Positions 9,319-21,137 of a stretch of DNA of 64,000 nt are shown piece by piece. Source of the DNA: Sesamum alatum. Its lineage: Eukaryota > Streptophyta > Magnoliopsida > Lamiales > Pedaliaceae. Location: assembly GCA_034509735.1 (NCBI GenBank), contig JACGWO010000006.1, positions 14,324,645-14,388,644 on the forward strand, written 5' to 3'. Made by a program: the position numbers and the translations under genes. How positions within the stretch are numbered: position 1 is the first letter of the stretch; each line of letters starts with the position of its first letter. Under the pieces are notes generated by a model. That model searched no databases and was not told the origin of the DNA. It was given only the letters and a program-made list of their open reading frames with translations.

Positions 9319-11184
9319 ATGTCTAAAATATCCACCAAATGCATTACTAAAGGCTAGTTAATGGAACCAACTACACGAATTGACTGTGAAATCTTTAGAT
9401 GGTCTTAGATTTCCAGAACCTTAACTCAAATGCTGAATGAGGAAGTTCCTCAACCCTTGCTGGAGGGGTCGACAACTAAAGCAACACTTGGCGTTCAAGA
9501 AGTTAAAGGACGACCACCCACAAGTAGGATATAATGATGTTGGCTCAACTATGCTTCGTTTGCATATTGTCTATGCGGTCTCGGACCAGCATGTAGGATA
9601 TAATGCAACGAAGGCATTTTTGGAGCTAAGATGACGGGGAGGACGTCTGTACAAAGTACATGGAGTGATGATGCTATCCCTAGTGGAGAAGCTCAAAAGA
9701 CCTCTATGTCGGTCTTGAAATAGAGACACACTTTGACGTGATCCTTCACTCTCTTCCTCCCTCCCACGAACCATTTATAATCAACATGAATGAGCTTGAA
9801 AAAGATTTTCATAGGTTGATAATTATGTTGGTCTAGTACGAGGCAACGATTGTAAAATCAATGCCATGTACTAGTAGGAGAGGCTTCAACCTCTATAGCG
9901 AGAGGCAAGGGTGCCAGACGCCAAAAGAAGAAGAAGGATAAAGTGACGTCAGTTGTTAAGAACTTCGAGTGTTGTTTCTTTTACACCACAAGGTGGAGGT
10001 AAAGGAAAGAGTAAAAGGTTCAGTAGTCAAGTTCACAGATTCGTAAGAACGTATGCATTTACTGCCGTAAAGAGGGCCATTGGGAAAGGTAGTATCCTAA
10101 ACCCCTCTTCAATGAAGGTAAAATTTGATATTGAGTATTGACATGATCACTCTACTCTGTTTGGTATTGGATACCATTCTTGTCACAAATCTACGGGTGG
10201 TTTGCAGTAAGTGATAAAGATTTAAAAGCCAAGAACAATTCTAGAATTCAACAATGGCAAGACAATTGCCTGAAAAGGACTAGAGACTTGTTTAGGCCTA
10301 TAATTGTGTCATGTTAGGATAGTTTATAGGAATTATGTAACTAGCATGATCAAAAGTATGTCTCTTTGTTGGACAAAGGTTTTATTTGATACATATTTGA
10401 TCGACAAATGTTTGCTAGTGTTTACACGTAAATTCCTAGAACACCATCCCATAAAAGGTTTATGAATACTCAAAATTCAAATGATCTAATGGATTAATCA
10501 AGACTAACTTACAGATCAACAGCTAGGGCGATTTCCTCTTATTAAAGATAAGTAAATTGTAAGGTTAGATGAATCTAGAAATAGACGATTCGAATTAACT
10601 AAATTTACAAGTCTTTTCTGAAGAAGAAATGTCCGAAAGCTCTTTGTTGGACCAAAGTAAGCTTGACAAATAGTCTATTGGATAGGGTCCAGCGAGACAA
10701 TTGTAGGTTACTGAATACGCAAGACCATGAGAGGGTTCAGAAGTCTAAAGGTCCCATAGGAGGTTTGGAATTAGACTTGAGGTGGTGAATTGAAAATGGT
10801 CGCAAAATTAAACTTGTTTCGATAGGATCGAAAAGACCACGTATTTAGTGGGAGTTCGTGAGCATCTAGTTGCGAATGAAATTCTCAACGAAATGCTTCC
10901 CGTAAAGGCCAAGTATGACGATCTCTGATAAATGGAGCGATTGAGCCTCGTAGGACGAAGCCGATCAAAGTTTCACCAAATTACTTTAGTTCGTGTAGAC
11001 GTGAACTTAAAAATTGCCACGTGAGGAATGTGGCATTTTGCTAGGAGTCACGCACCATGGTGCCATCATTTGGCAAGCCTGTGTCCCGCCAAAATCCTTG
11101 AGCATGTAGAAGGATCCTACATACGTCGAGGGACAAGTGTGAGACAAATTAGACTAAGTATTTAATTTTTACAGGTTTATGACA
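9319..11184 (+). pseudogene. Element F gag-protease-integrase remnant
   Basis: Starts at ATGTCT (9319), the position of the gag start MSK in the sister elements. Recognisable fragments in shifting frames are YAVSDQHVGYNATKAF (Gag; sister YAVPDRHIRYAATKAF), the zinc knuckle CIYCRKEGHWER (10054 on) followed by a stop and Tyr in place of the last Cys, and the protease segment LVLDT at about 10170, where the catalytic DTG reads DTI. Further on are an integrase zinc-finger/linker relic (about 10610) and the integrase core relic FRLEVV (about 10775). It ends at the insertion point of element A; the reading frame resumes at 40018. Confidence 0.75.
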
Positions 11185-11189
11185 GAATA

Positions 11190-11707
11190 TGAAAGATTGT
11201 GGATCGTCTCGGGAAATAGCGCAAATGCGGAAGCGCGGAATAAATTTAAATAAACGGAATTTAAACATGCTTTTACGAAAAATAAAGAGCACGTTCAAGG
11301 GGTGTGCCCTTGAAGTTCCCGGGTGTCGGTGTATCTCATGAATTAAAAACATACAAGAATCATGGAGGCCATAGGGTTTAAAATAAAGAGAGGGGTGAAA
11401 AATAAATCGGAACCTACCGATTGTCGTTTTCGTCTTCTAATCGGTACTTAAAAGATTGTGGATCGTCCCGTGAAATAGCGCGAATGCGGAAGCACGGTAT
11501 AAAAATTAAATACAAAAATTAAAACATGCTTTTCATAAAATAAAAGAGCACGTTCAAGGGGTGTACCCTTGAAGTTCCTGGGCGTTCGGTGTATCTCATG
11601 AATCAAAAAGCATAAAAGAAATCATGGAGGCCATAGGATTAAAAATAAAGAGAAATGAAAATTTAAACCGGAACCTACCGATTGTCGTTTTCGTCTTCTA
11701 ACCGGCA
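11190..11707 (-). repeat. Tandem duplication of LTR end, two units of about 259 bp
   Basis: 11190-11448 and 11449-11707 both run from the LTR terminus (TGAAAGATTGTGG / TAAAAGATTGTGG) through the hairpin and ATCATGGAGGCCATAG to the block GATTGTCGTTTTCGTCTTCTAA. The copies differ at many sites, so the duplication is not recent. Confidence 0.85.
11294..11314 (-). other. LTR hairpin, TTCAAGGG stem
   Basis: TTCAAGGG/CCCTTGAA with loop GTGTG. A second copy at 11553-11573 has loop GTGTA. The outer pair is T-A here, C-G in the solo LTRs at 1008 and 3001. Confidence 0.65.
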
Positions 11708-13173
11708 CTCGCGTTGTTCCCCGATTTGCTCCAAGTCTCGTATGTGAGACCCTCCAAACAGTAACACGCAATCCACCCACGTTATCTTGCACGTCGTGCT
11801 AGCGAAACGAACAACTATTTTTGGAGAGGATGAATTAATCACACGTTATTAATTAACGGTATTAATTCTCCCAAATTCAATTGTTCCAAGAACAAAAGAA
11901 CAAGAAATTATTTTTTTGTTGTGACAGAGAGAGAGGGCGGACGAGTAGGGAGAGAGGAGAGAGCCGACTGTGTGTGGTGTGTGTGTTGGAATATCATCCC
12001 TTTTCAAATAGTGAGGGGCTAGGACTATTTATAGAGGAGGAGTTTAATCCTCTTTAAACTCCAACTCTAAAGAGACTATTTTGACTAGGATTTTGACCTA
12101 GTCAAAGTCCTAGCCAAAGTAGTATTTGATCTAGTCAAATTAATCCTAGCCATCCATCTCTCCCTTTCCATCTCAACCATCGATTTAATTTAATGGAATT
12201 TTTAAAACCTATTTAAATATTCCAAAGGCCAAATAAATAAATATAATAAATATAAATATTTATTCTAGCCCTATTAAATTAATTTTCTAATAAATCTAAT
12301 TTATTAGATTAATCCCTTTTACCAAATAAAAGGAATTAATTCTCCGAGAAAATAAAGGACCCGATTAAATCCAATTTAATCATTCATTTTCTCCAAATAT
12401 TTAATTCTAAATTAAATACTTAATGTGTGTGGATTATGTGTGACTCTTTAGGTTCACCTTTCAGCTAGACTTGGTCGGATTCTAGAATCCGCCCGTTACC
12501 ATGGGTGGCCATCTAGCAACGGTCCATGGCATTAGAGACTAGGTGAATATTCGGGGATGAACATATAGGCTCTAACAGTACACTTGTCCTTCCATCTACA
12601 GTCTCATTACTTAGGGTCTAGGGGACGGAAACTGCAGGTACCCATTTTGGACCTAAGTGTCGGTATGTCCTTACTAAACGCCGCAAGGGAAACCTTCCCT
12701 TCTGTTCAGTTACTGTGGCCACAGATTTTAGGGACAAGACACAGCGCATATGTGAGACTCAACTGTCAATGCCTTTTGACAGGAGACAGATCCTTTCTTG
12801 GAAACTACTGTCACTTCTGTACACCAGAGCTGCACTAGACATGGCTTATCACTACTCAAGTGCTTCTTGGCAATCTCTCACCATATCTAAGATACAGACC
12901 TGACATAACAGGTAAACTCAGCAGTTCCTCAAGTCAAAGGACTTTGACCTGTACCGTTGGAACCGGGAACACACGTCATACCTAGCCGACCCTGCTCAAG
13001 GTCCTCCGTAAGACGGTTCATGCGAGTCACCTCAGTCAGCTGCTTCCTAGCAGGCTAACCCACTAACACTGCTTAGACGACCCTCGTCCCCGTTGATGAA
13101 ATACGACAGCAGATGCTTAGTGCAAGTCTCAAGGGAAATCTCGGTACCCATTTTCGAAATTTCTTGACTTGGA

Positions 13174-15280
13174 CTTTGTCAGCGGATCTGCTGTGTTGTC
13201 TACTGAGTTGACTCGGTCCATCCGAACGTCATCTTCCTACCATTTCTCTAAGAAGATGGTAGCGTCTAAGAATGTGTTTGGAACGGTGATGAGATCTAGG
13301 TTCCTTTGCTTGCGCTATTGCACCGTTGTTATCACAGAAGATGACAACGGGCTCGGCAATGCTAGGCACAACACACTTAACTCTTGGATGTAGTTTCTCA
13401 TCCAAACCGCTTCCTTGGCAGCTTCTGAAGCTGCTATGTATTCAACCTCTGTGGTGAAGTCAGCAGTGGTTGCTTGCTTGGAACTTTTCCAAGCCACTAC
13501 TCCTCCATTGAGCTTGAATACGTAACCCAATTGAGACTTGGCATCATCGTCATCAGACTGGAAGCTAGCATCGCTAAAGCCTTCCAGGATCAGTTCTCCA
13601 TTGCCATAGACTAAGAACATTTCCTTAGTCCTCCTTAAGTACTTAAGGATGCCCTTAACAGCATTCCATTGTGCCTCTCCTACATAAAACTGATATATGC
13701 TTGTTATGCTCAAAGGTTAAGCAATGTCAGGCCTAGTGCAGTGGACCACATATTGGATGCTACCTACGGTAGAAGCATAGGGGATGACTTTTGGTCCTTT
13801 CAAGTTCCTCATCAGTCTGCGGGGACTGTTTCTTGGATAACTTGATCCCATGCCTCATAGGAATGAATCCTCGTTTGGAGTTGTCCATCCGATATCTCTT
13901 TAGGACTTTCTCCATATACGAGTTTTGGGTGAGCCCTAACATCCTTTTAGATCTGTCCCTGACAATCTGGATGCCTAGGATGTAGGAGGCTTCACCTAAG
14001 TCCTTCATGGAAAACTGGATTGACAACCATGCTTTTGTGTCACCCAACATTCTTACATCATTACTTATGAGTAGAATGTCATCCAAAGCACTAGGAACAC
14101 TATAGAGCTCCCACTGACCTTCTAGTATACACAAGGGTCGGATTCATTTTTGATGAAGTCATAGCCCGTATTACTTTCATCGAAGTGAATGTTCCAACTT
14201 CGGGATGCTTGTTTGAGGCCATAGATGGACTTCTGGAGACGACAGACCTTCTGTTCTTCTCCAGTGACTGTGAAACCCTCCGGCTGATCCATATAGATCT
14301 CTTCCTCAACGAATCCATTGAGGAAGGACATTTTCACGTCCATCTGCCATATCTCATAGTCATACCATGCTGCTATGGTGAGCAGGATCCGAATGGATTT
14401 AGCCATGGCTACCGGCGAGTAGGTATCCTCAAAATCGACCCCGGGTCGTTGAGTGTATCCCTTAGCTACAAGCCTAGCCTTAAAGGTTGTGACTTCTCCA
14501 TCAACGCCAAGTTTGCGCTTGTAGACCCACTTACAGCCAACTAGCTTAACACTTTTCGGTGGATCTACAAGTCTCCAGACTTGGTTCTCGCTCATGGAGT
14601 CCATTTCGATTTTCATGCCTCAAGCTATTTCCCGGAGTCGATGTCAGACATCGCTTCTCCGTATGTCTTAGGATCGTTATCCAGAAGACCAGTCGTATTT
14701 AGAAAGCCATATCTCACTGGAGGTCTGGACTCTCTAGTAGACCTACGGAGAACAGGAACGTCAGTGGTGACTGTGGGCGCTGACTGTAGCGGAGCTGGCG
14801 GTTCAGGAATCGGGGCTGGCTGTTCCTGAGGCTGTCCTTCATGCCTAGCATGTTGGACTTCTCGAGGTCGGTCAGCCCTTCGGGTGTCAATCCTGAATGC
14901 TCTAAGTGAGGATTCCGCGGCTACTCTGATGACTGGATTCCATCACTTGATTCCTCAAGGATCAGTTCATCAGGTTGGATATCCTCTGGGAAGCCTTGCT
15001 CCTAGAACACTGCATTTCTTGAAACAAACACCTTTTGTTCCAAGGGGTCATAAAAGTAATATCCCGCAGTTTCTTTAGGGCATCCAACGAACCTGCATAA
15101 GCTAGACCTGGATTCTAGCTTATCTCCCACTAACCTCTTGACGTATGCGGGACTACCCCACACTTTCAGTAGTTGAAGGATGCAGGCTTGCCGTGCCATA
15201 TCTCGTATGGCGTTTGGGTCAATACATTGGTTGGCGCCAAATTTAGCAACTTGGCCGCCGTTTCCAATTCGTAGCCCCAA
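13174..15280 (-). pseudogene. Element A integrase C-terminus, reverse transcriptase and RNase H (broken)
   Basis: The minus strand runs from 15280 with the integrase C-terminal KVWGSPAYVKRLVGDKLESRSSL, through an RT fragment (14616-14122, containing VGCKWVYKRKLG, KARLVAKGYTQR and DVKMSFLNGFVEEEIYMDQ), to RT/RNase H fragments (14134-13760, DLGEASYILGIQIV; 13713-13315, LEGFSDASF and TEVEYIAASEAAKEAVWMR). The RT catalytic box reads SALDDILL; the usual Tyr-Val of YVDD is lost by a small deletion near 14090. It is very close to D (58968-60941). Frames change several times, so no functional polyprotein is possible. Confidence 0.85.
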
Positions 15281-15349
15281 AAGGATAAGGGCAATTTGGT
15301 AAAACTCATCATGGATCGAACCATGTTTAACAGCGTTCGATTCCTCCTT

Positions 15350-16615
15350 TCAGAGACACCATTTAATTGTGGTGTCCCGGGAGGTGTCCATTCTGAAATT
15401 ATACCATTTTTCTTTTAGATAATTAAGGAACTCGGTACTAAGGTATTCACTGCCTCGGTCTGGACGTAGGACTTTAATTTTGCAGTTAGTCTGGTTCTCT
15501 ACTTCAAGTTTGAATTCTTTAAACCTCTCAAGAGCTTCAGACTTGTACCTTATTAGGTAAACATAACCATACCGTGAATGATCATCGGTAAAGGTTATGA
15601 AGTAGGAGAACCCACCTCGGGCCTGCGTCCTTAGTGGTCCACATACGTCTGTATGGACCAAGTCCAATAGACTTGTGGCAAGTCTGCTTTTTCCTACAAA
15701 GGGCTTCTTGGTCATTTTTCCTCTTAGACAAGATTCACAAGTTGGTAGCTCCCTCAAGTCCCCTACCTCTAGGTTCTTTGAGTCTACCAATCTTTTTATT
15801 CTATCTTGGGATATGTGACCTAGCCTAGCGTGCCACAGTCGTGCGTTCCCGTTATTATCTATTTTACGTTTATGTTGAGCGTTAAGAACGAAGTTCGTTT
15901 GTTGCAAGATATAGAGCCCATTATTAAGTGTACCAAGTAGATGAGCAATTCCACACCTTATAAAATAAAAGCAAGTTTTATTGATCATAAATTCATAACC
16001 ACTATTGTCTAACAATGGAATGGAAATGCTATTTTTGATCATACTAGGTACAAAATAAACTTGCTCTAATTCTATGCTAATGCTATCACTAACTACTAGA
16101 GTGGTGGATCCTACCGCTTCTGCCGAGATGGCCTTGCCATTCCCAAGCTTCAGGATCATATCCCCGCTACCCAGTTTTCTGCTTCTTTTCAGCACCTGCA
16201 AATCATTGCAAATGTGAGCTCCACAGCCGGTATCTAATACCCAAGGGGCAGAATTAGTGACCATATTAACCTCAATCACAAATATACCTTGGTTCGAGAG
16301 GAGCTTGGGGCAGTTTCTCTTCCAATGCCCTTTCCCACGGCAATTGATACATATGTCATATGCCTTCGACTGTTGCTTGGAGACAATCTTTTCCTTTCCT
16401 TTGCCTTTCCACTCTTTGGCAATGGGAACACTCTTAGTGTTCGTAGCTGCTTTGACGACTTTTCCCTTCCCTTTCTTCCTTTTCCAACGTCCGGCACCAT
16501 TGCCTTTCCTTTTGGAAGTCGAAGCACCTCCAAACAATACCGAAGGCGTGGACTTTTTGGTTGTTGCCTCGTATTGCACCAACATATTAATCAACTCATG
16601 AATGCCCCTTCTCAA
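15350..16615 (-). pseudogene. Element A Gag C-terminus, protease and integrase
   Basis: A 421-codon open stretch. In order: the zinc knuckle CINCRGKGHWKRNCP (about residue 88), the aspartic protease site WVLDTGCGAHICND (about residue 126), the integrase zinc finger HARLGH...CESCLRGK, and the catalytic Asp region HTDVCGPL. The second Asp region reads VLRPDRGSEY where the relatives have VLRSDRGGEY. A frameshift in a run of T at about 15397 ends the frame before the third catalytic residue. It joins the gag fragment upstream by a 1-nt frameshift at about 16605. Confidence 0.9.
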
Positions 16616-17150
16616 GTGGGTTCATGTTGTAGTTGACGATAAATTGGTCGAAGGAGGGTGGGAGTGACTGAAGGATCAGATCTATAAACATTTCACCGTC
16701 GAGGCCTGCCTTTAGGTCCTCGAGCTTTTCCACCAGGGTAAGCATTTTAAAGCCGTGCTCTTGTACAGAGGATCCTTCTGTCATTTTGGTTCCAAAGAAC
16801 GCCTTGGTCGCGACATACCTAGTATGCCGGTCCGGGACTGCATAGCAATCCTTAAGGCGAGCCATAATGGAAGGGACATCGTCTAGCCTTTCATACTGCT
16901 TCTGAATCTCACTCGTCATTGAAGCAAGTATGACGCTACGGACCTTCTGGTTATCCTTATGCCAAGTCTCGAACGTCTCACATTCTTCTGGCGTGGATCC
17001 TTCCCGCAAGGTCCTAGGGAGAGGCTCGTCCATGACGTAGCCATGGTTCTCGTAATCCAGGACTATCCTGAGATTGCGCAACCAGTGGTTGTAATTGGTT
17101 CCATTGAATTTGTTTGTCTCAAGTATGGTGGAAAGTGGGTTCTTAGACAT
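16596..17150 (-). pseudogene. Element A Gag N-terminal part
   Basis: The start is taken at the ATG ending at 17150 (MSKNPLSTILETNKFNGTNY), which aligns with C (34585) and D (62758). The open frame extends further upstream but that is leader. It contains the copia Gag segments NHWLRNLRIVLDYENHGYV and QKYERLDDVPSIM-like sequence. An extra C in GCCCCTT near 16605 (sisters have GCCCTT) shifts the frame before the zinc knuckle. Gag forms the particle that packages the element RNA. Confidence 0.85.
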
Positions 17151-18888
17151 TTTTAAATCTACATTTAAAACAGAGTGCGCGATCAGCAGAATATAAAATA
17201 CGGTGGTTTGATATAAATAATCAAATGCTTGGTCTTTAGTCATTTAATGCTCCCACTATTTGTACGAAAACACCGTACTCTCAAACGTTGTTTTCGGAAA
17301 ATCCTTTCCTAGTGGGCTTGGGATCCACAGCAATTTTTCCCATACCCCACTTTTACGATTCGCATGGAAAAAATCCTGTGGGACGTATACCATACCATTC
17401 TCGTTCCACGAGATTCCCCAGATTATTGCCTCACCCTTTCACATGATCCCGAGGACTCCAAGCGAATCATGTTAATCGGGCGTTAGACCCGACCCAATCT
17501 ACTGAGCCACAGACCCACTGCTACCCCCACGACTCGTGAGACAGGTAACAGTGGTCTATCTTTCATTCATAACACAGTGCAGCTTCTTTTAAGTACAATA
17601 ACGTGCCACGACTCGTGAGACCACACTATTGACCTAAATCAACTTCCTCACTGTGCCATGGATTGGAAGGCATGGACAAACTCCTAGAGTCCATGTCCAT
17701 TTTGTCTAGGGTCTAATATTTGGACATTGGTCAACCAATGTGAGAGTAATAAATGACCGAGATATCATAATATAAAATATCTACACATCCATCCACAATG
17801 CGTAATAAATAAATTGCATCCATAGCAGTTATATGATAAATAAAGCGCCATTCATCCATCACAATAACCACATGCAAAATTAAAGCCTAGCACGCTCCTG
17901 TTGGATGATCATGAGCCTGAATCCTATGCGATCCACTGAGCCCACAGTGGATCTATGGTCAATCTAGGGTTGGTGCTATACTATTACATTAATAGTAACC
18001 CAATCATCATTCTGATGGGCCTTGGTCTCTTTTCTCTTCCTTCTCTTCATGAAAACGTCTTGGAACCTCCAGTCTGGGCTCTCCATGTGGACCTTCCTTC
18101 TTCTCCATCAATTACATCAAATTGAAACCTCACTCCTATTCTACTCTCATTACATATTAAAAATAGAAACCCTAGCGAAAACCTCAGGGGAGTACATAAG
18201 GAGGGAGATAGAATGCCTTATTATTCCAAGGCAACTAGTGAGAGAGAAGAAGAAAGCAGTAAAAGAGGCACAGAGGCCAACATAAAATTAAACCATACAT
18301 TCGGTTTAGGGCTCGTGATCATCCGTTTCCATCCAACACACATAATCATATGATCCAATCATATAATAACAACATACCAATAATACATGATTACCAATCA
18401 CAATTATCCAAGATAAAAATAAATGAGTAACGTATGAAAATATGGCACAACCGTTGGTAATAATACTTTCTCATTTTAGAAAAACCTTTCCTTATTATTT
18501 CTAGGTAAAATATCCCTGGGATTCGAAATCTAATATATTTTACCTCCTAAAATAATGTCTTAGAAAATTAGGAAAAAATGAACAAAATCGAATTTTCAGA
18601 GTTAATTAAAAAATTAAAACTGAAAAATAAACAAAATAAAAAGAGAGAAATCCTAGCTAACCGGCAGCCGGCCGCCGCCATCGGCAGCAGCCAGCCGGCG
18701 TGCGCGCGTAGGCGCTGCCTAACCGGGCGCGTGCACGCAAGCCCTACCTGTGTGCGTGGGCGCCTGGTCGGCAGCAGGCTGCGCGGCCGCGCACAGGCTC
18801 CCTTTTCTGGCCACCAGCCGCGCGTCTTCCCTGCTGGTTTGCGCGCGCGCCGGCCAGCGGCCTGCCTGCGGCCAGGCCGCCCCACCGG
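17151..18888 (-). other. Element A leader with GC-rich block
   Basis: Untranslated sequence between primer site and gag. It holds the paired CACGACTCGTGAG motif (17528-17540 and 17607-17619), an AT-rich middle, and a GC-rich stretch (about 18660-18888) rich in GCGCGC and GCCGGC. The leader is interrupted by a solo LTR at 18889 and resumes for only 23 bp (21115-21137). No coding potential beyond chance frames was seen. Confidence 0.75.
17528..17619 (-). promoter_or_regulatory. Paired CTCACGAGTCGTG motif, A leader
   Basis: CACGACTCGTGAG at 17528-17540 and 17607-17619 (start spacing 79 bp). Confidence 0.55.
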
Positions 18889-21109
18889 TGAAGGACAAGC
18901 GGATCCGCCAGGGAGCGCGAGCGGAAGCGAGGAAGCTAGAAATTGCGTAAATTTAAATCAAATTCAAAGTACGCGAATCCCAAGGGGTGTACCCTTGGGT
19001 GCTCAAGCGGGCGTTCAATGTAGGATGTGTAAATATTAAAACATATATTTAAACACATAGGGCATAGATATATAAATGAAATCAATCAAAGCGTAATAAA
19101 CAATTACCTTTGATTGTTTAGCGTATGCTCCCGGCTACTAGCGTTGTTCCTTCTCCGGAATGCTCACGAAATCCAAACGTATGGATTCTCCAAAGGTGAT
19201 CCACACCACACCGGAAGAAACACACATTCTTCTTGCTAGAAAAGAACGGGTTTAGGAAGGAATCGGTTTAAGAGAAGAACACTATGAATTAGTGTTCTCT
19301 TAAACTTACTTTGTTCTTCTTCTTGATTCAAAATCAAGTGAAGAACACAAGTGTAAGAGAGGGAGGGAGCACGAAAATTGAGAGAGAGGAGAGGATTTTT
19401 GTCTCTCTTTTTCCTAGAAAAAGATGAATAATGAATCACTTATACTTGGTGTTGTATATTCTAATATATATACATAATTAATGTGATTATTGGAATGTGT
19501 CTAGGTTCATCCAAGGATGTCTAGATTCATTCCAATCAATCACCATCAATTCTTCAATCAAGCCTACCAAAATTTATGGTATGATCAAATCATACCAAAA
19601 GGGAAGAGCTTGATTGGAGTTGATTTGTCTCTTTCCAAAAGAGATAAGTCAACATACCACCTGCATGAAACATGGCTGATTTTGCTTCCTCCAAGGGAGC
19701 GTGTCGGCCATGTTTAATTAAGGAAAGAAGTCCAACTTCTTCCCATTCAAAATTAGGAATTATTTCTCCTCTCGGGTATAATTTAACGGACCGGGTTTTA
19801 TCATAATCCAATTACGACGAACCCAATATTAAATCCAATTTAATGTCCACTTAAATTATTCCCGTTGATCTTTTAATCCAATTAAAAGATCCAACGTCTC
19901 AATATCTCAACTTTTCATATTTAATCGAAAATCCAATTTACCGATTAAATGAAAGCCCGATACAATATCAGCCCGTCCATCCAATGGACTTTCCCTTAAG
20001 TAATCCAATTACTTATTTTATCCTTCGAGATTGACTCCAAGTCGATCTCTCAACCTTCTCGGTGATTTGTGTGTGACCCTTTAGGTTCACCCTCATCTAG
20101 ACTTGGGCCCGTGTCCCACAAGGGCCCGTTACCATGGGTGGCCATCTAGCAACGGTCCATGGCACTAGAGACTAGGTGAATTGGCGTGAACATTTAGGCG
20201 TCGATTCCGTACGGGTACGATCCTTCCGTCTACCGTCTCCCGACCTTAGTCTAGGGTATGGAATTGGGCGTCGGTTCCCATCCTTGACTAGGTATCTATG
20301 CTTAATACTCGAGACCACGTATGCTTCATTGCGTCGACACAGGAAACCATTCCCTGTTCGACCAACCATTGTGGCCACAGCTTCGAGCATGAACGTATCT
20401 CCGAGTGCATAGGAGATACCTCTGTCACATACTGACAGGGGACGGATCCTCTTCTTGGAATCCACCGTCCTCGCTACACATTCTGACTGCACTGGACAAG
20501 GCTTGTGATAATCATCTTACAGAATGATTACCTCTCGCTAGATCCAAGATACAGCCGTCCTGTGCACGCGACTGCCATGATCCCTCAAGTCTGAGGATTA
20601 CTCCCGTACTATCGGAACCGGGGAAAAACCAATCATACCGACCAAGCCTCCAAGGCTTCCATATGATGATCCCCGCGAGTCAGTCCAGTCGGCTCGACCC
20701 CAATCGACCAACCCATCAAGATCGTGTAGGCATCCCACGCCTGTCGCCGATGAAACACGGCACTCATCCAATGAACACGACTCTTGACGCAAGTCTCAAT
20801 AGGACTCTCGATGCCCTGTCTCGAGGTCCTCGACTTGGAACGTTTCAGACCCAACTCTTAATCAGTTAGTTTCATGACCACCATCCAATGCATGGCCCAA
20901 CTGTACGAGTTGTTATCTATGGTCTGTGGGCTTTGTTGCGATATAAGTTAAACACCATTTTAACAAATGTAAGATGAGCGCAACAAAGAAGGTACCATTG
21001 GTGACGAATACTCATCTTATTCATCACATAATAATATTACATTTACATTAAGTTGTCAGATAGGATACAAATCGCCAAACCTATTGGCTTTCTGGTCACG
21101 ATTCTAACA
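18889..21109 (-). mobile_element. Solo LTR, family 1, TSD ACCGG
   Basis: A complete 2221-bp LTR begins TGAAGGACAAGCGG and ends ATTCTAACA (+ strand). ACCGG flanks it at 18884-18888 and 21110-21114. It lies in the GC-rich leader of A. It has hairpin stem CCCAAGGG/CCCTTGGG (18979-18999), a TATA-like ATATATATAC region (about 19463-19473), and the GTGGCCACAG and CCATGG blocks of U3. It is slightly different from the three array LTRs, for example CTTCGAGCATG where they have CTTCAAACAGCATG. Confidence 0.93.
18979..18999 (-). other. LTR hairpin, CCCAAGGG stem
   Basis: CCCAAGGG, loop GTGTA, CCCTTGGG; a perfect 8-bp stem, with G-C pairs where families 2 and 3 have A-T pairs. Confidence 0.7.
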
Positions 21110-21114
21110 ACCGG

Positions 21115-21137
21115 CAGGTTGGCTGTGCGCAGCCTTG
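21115..21137 (-). other. Residual piece of element A GC-rich leader
   Basis: 23 bp (CAGGTTGGCTGTGC...) between the solo LTR's TSD and the first LTR of the array. Composition matches the GC-rich leader, and it is what remains between two independent insertions. Confidence 0.7.

Larger units (their letters stand above)
11190..13172 (-). repeat. Element A 3' LTR (truncated, with internal duplication)
   Basis: A family-2 LTR in minus orientation. Its sense 3' end is duplicated (11190-11448 and 11449-11707). At about 13173 it stops within CTTGACTTGGA and joins internal sequence CTTTGTCAGCGG. The first roughly 260 bp of the LTR, the polypurine tract and about 100 bp of internal sequence (compare D 58430-58783) are therefore deleted. 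Hairpins with TTCAAGGG stems are at 11294-11314 and 11553-11573. Confidence 0.85.

Noticed and set aside
18578..19039. 153-codon open frame across the GC-rich leader and LTR start
   Set aside because: It crosses an insertion boundary at 18889 and is not kept in B or C; GC-rich sequence lacks stop codons by composition.
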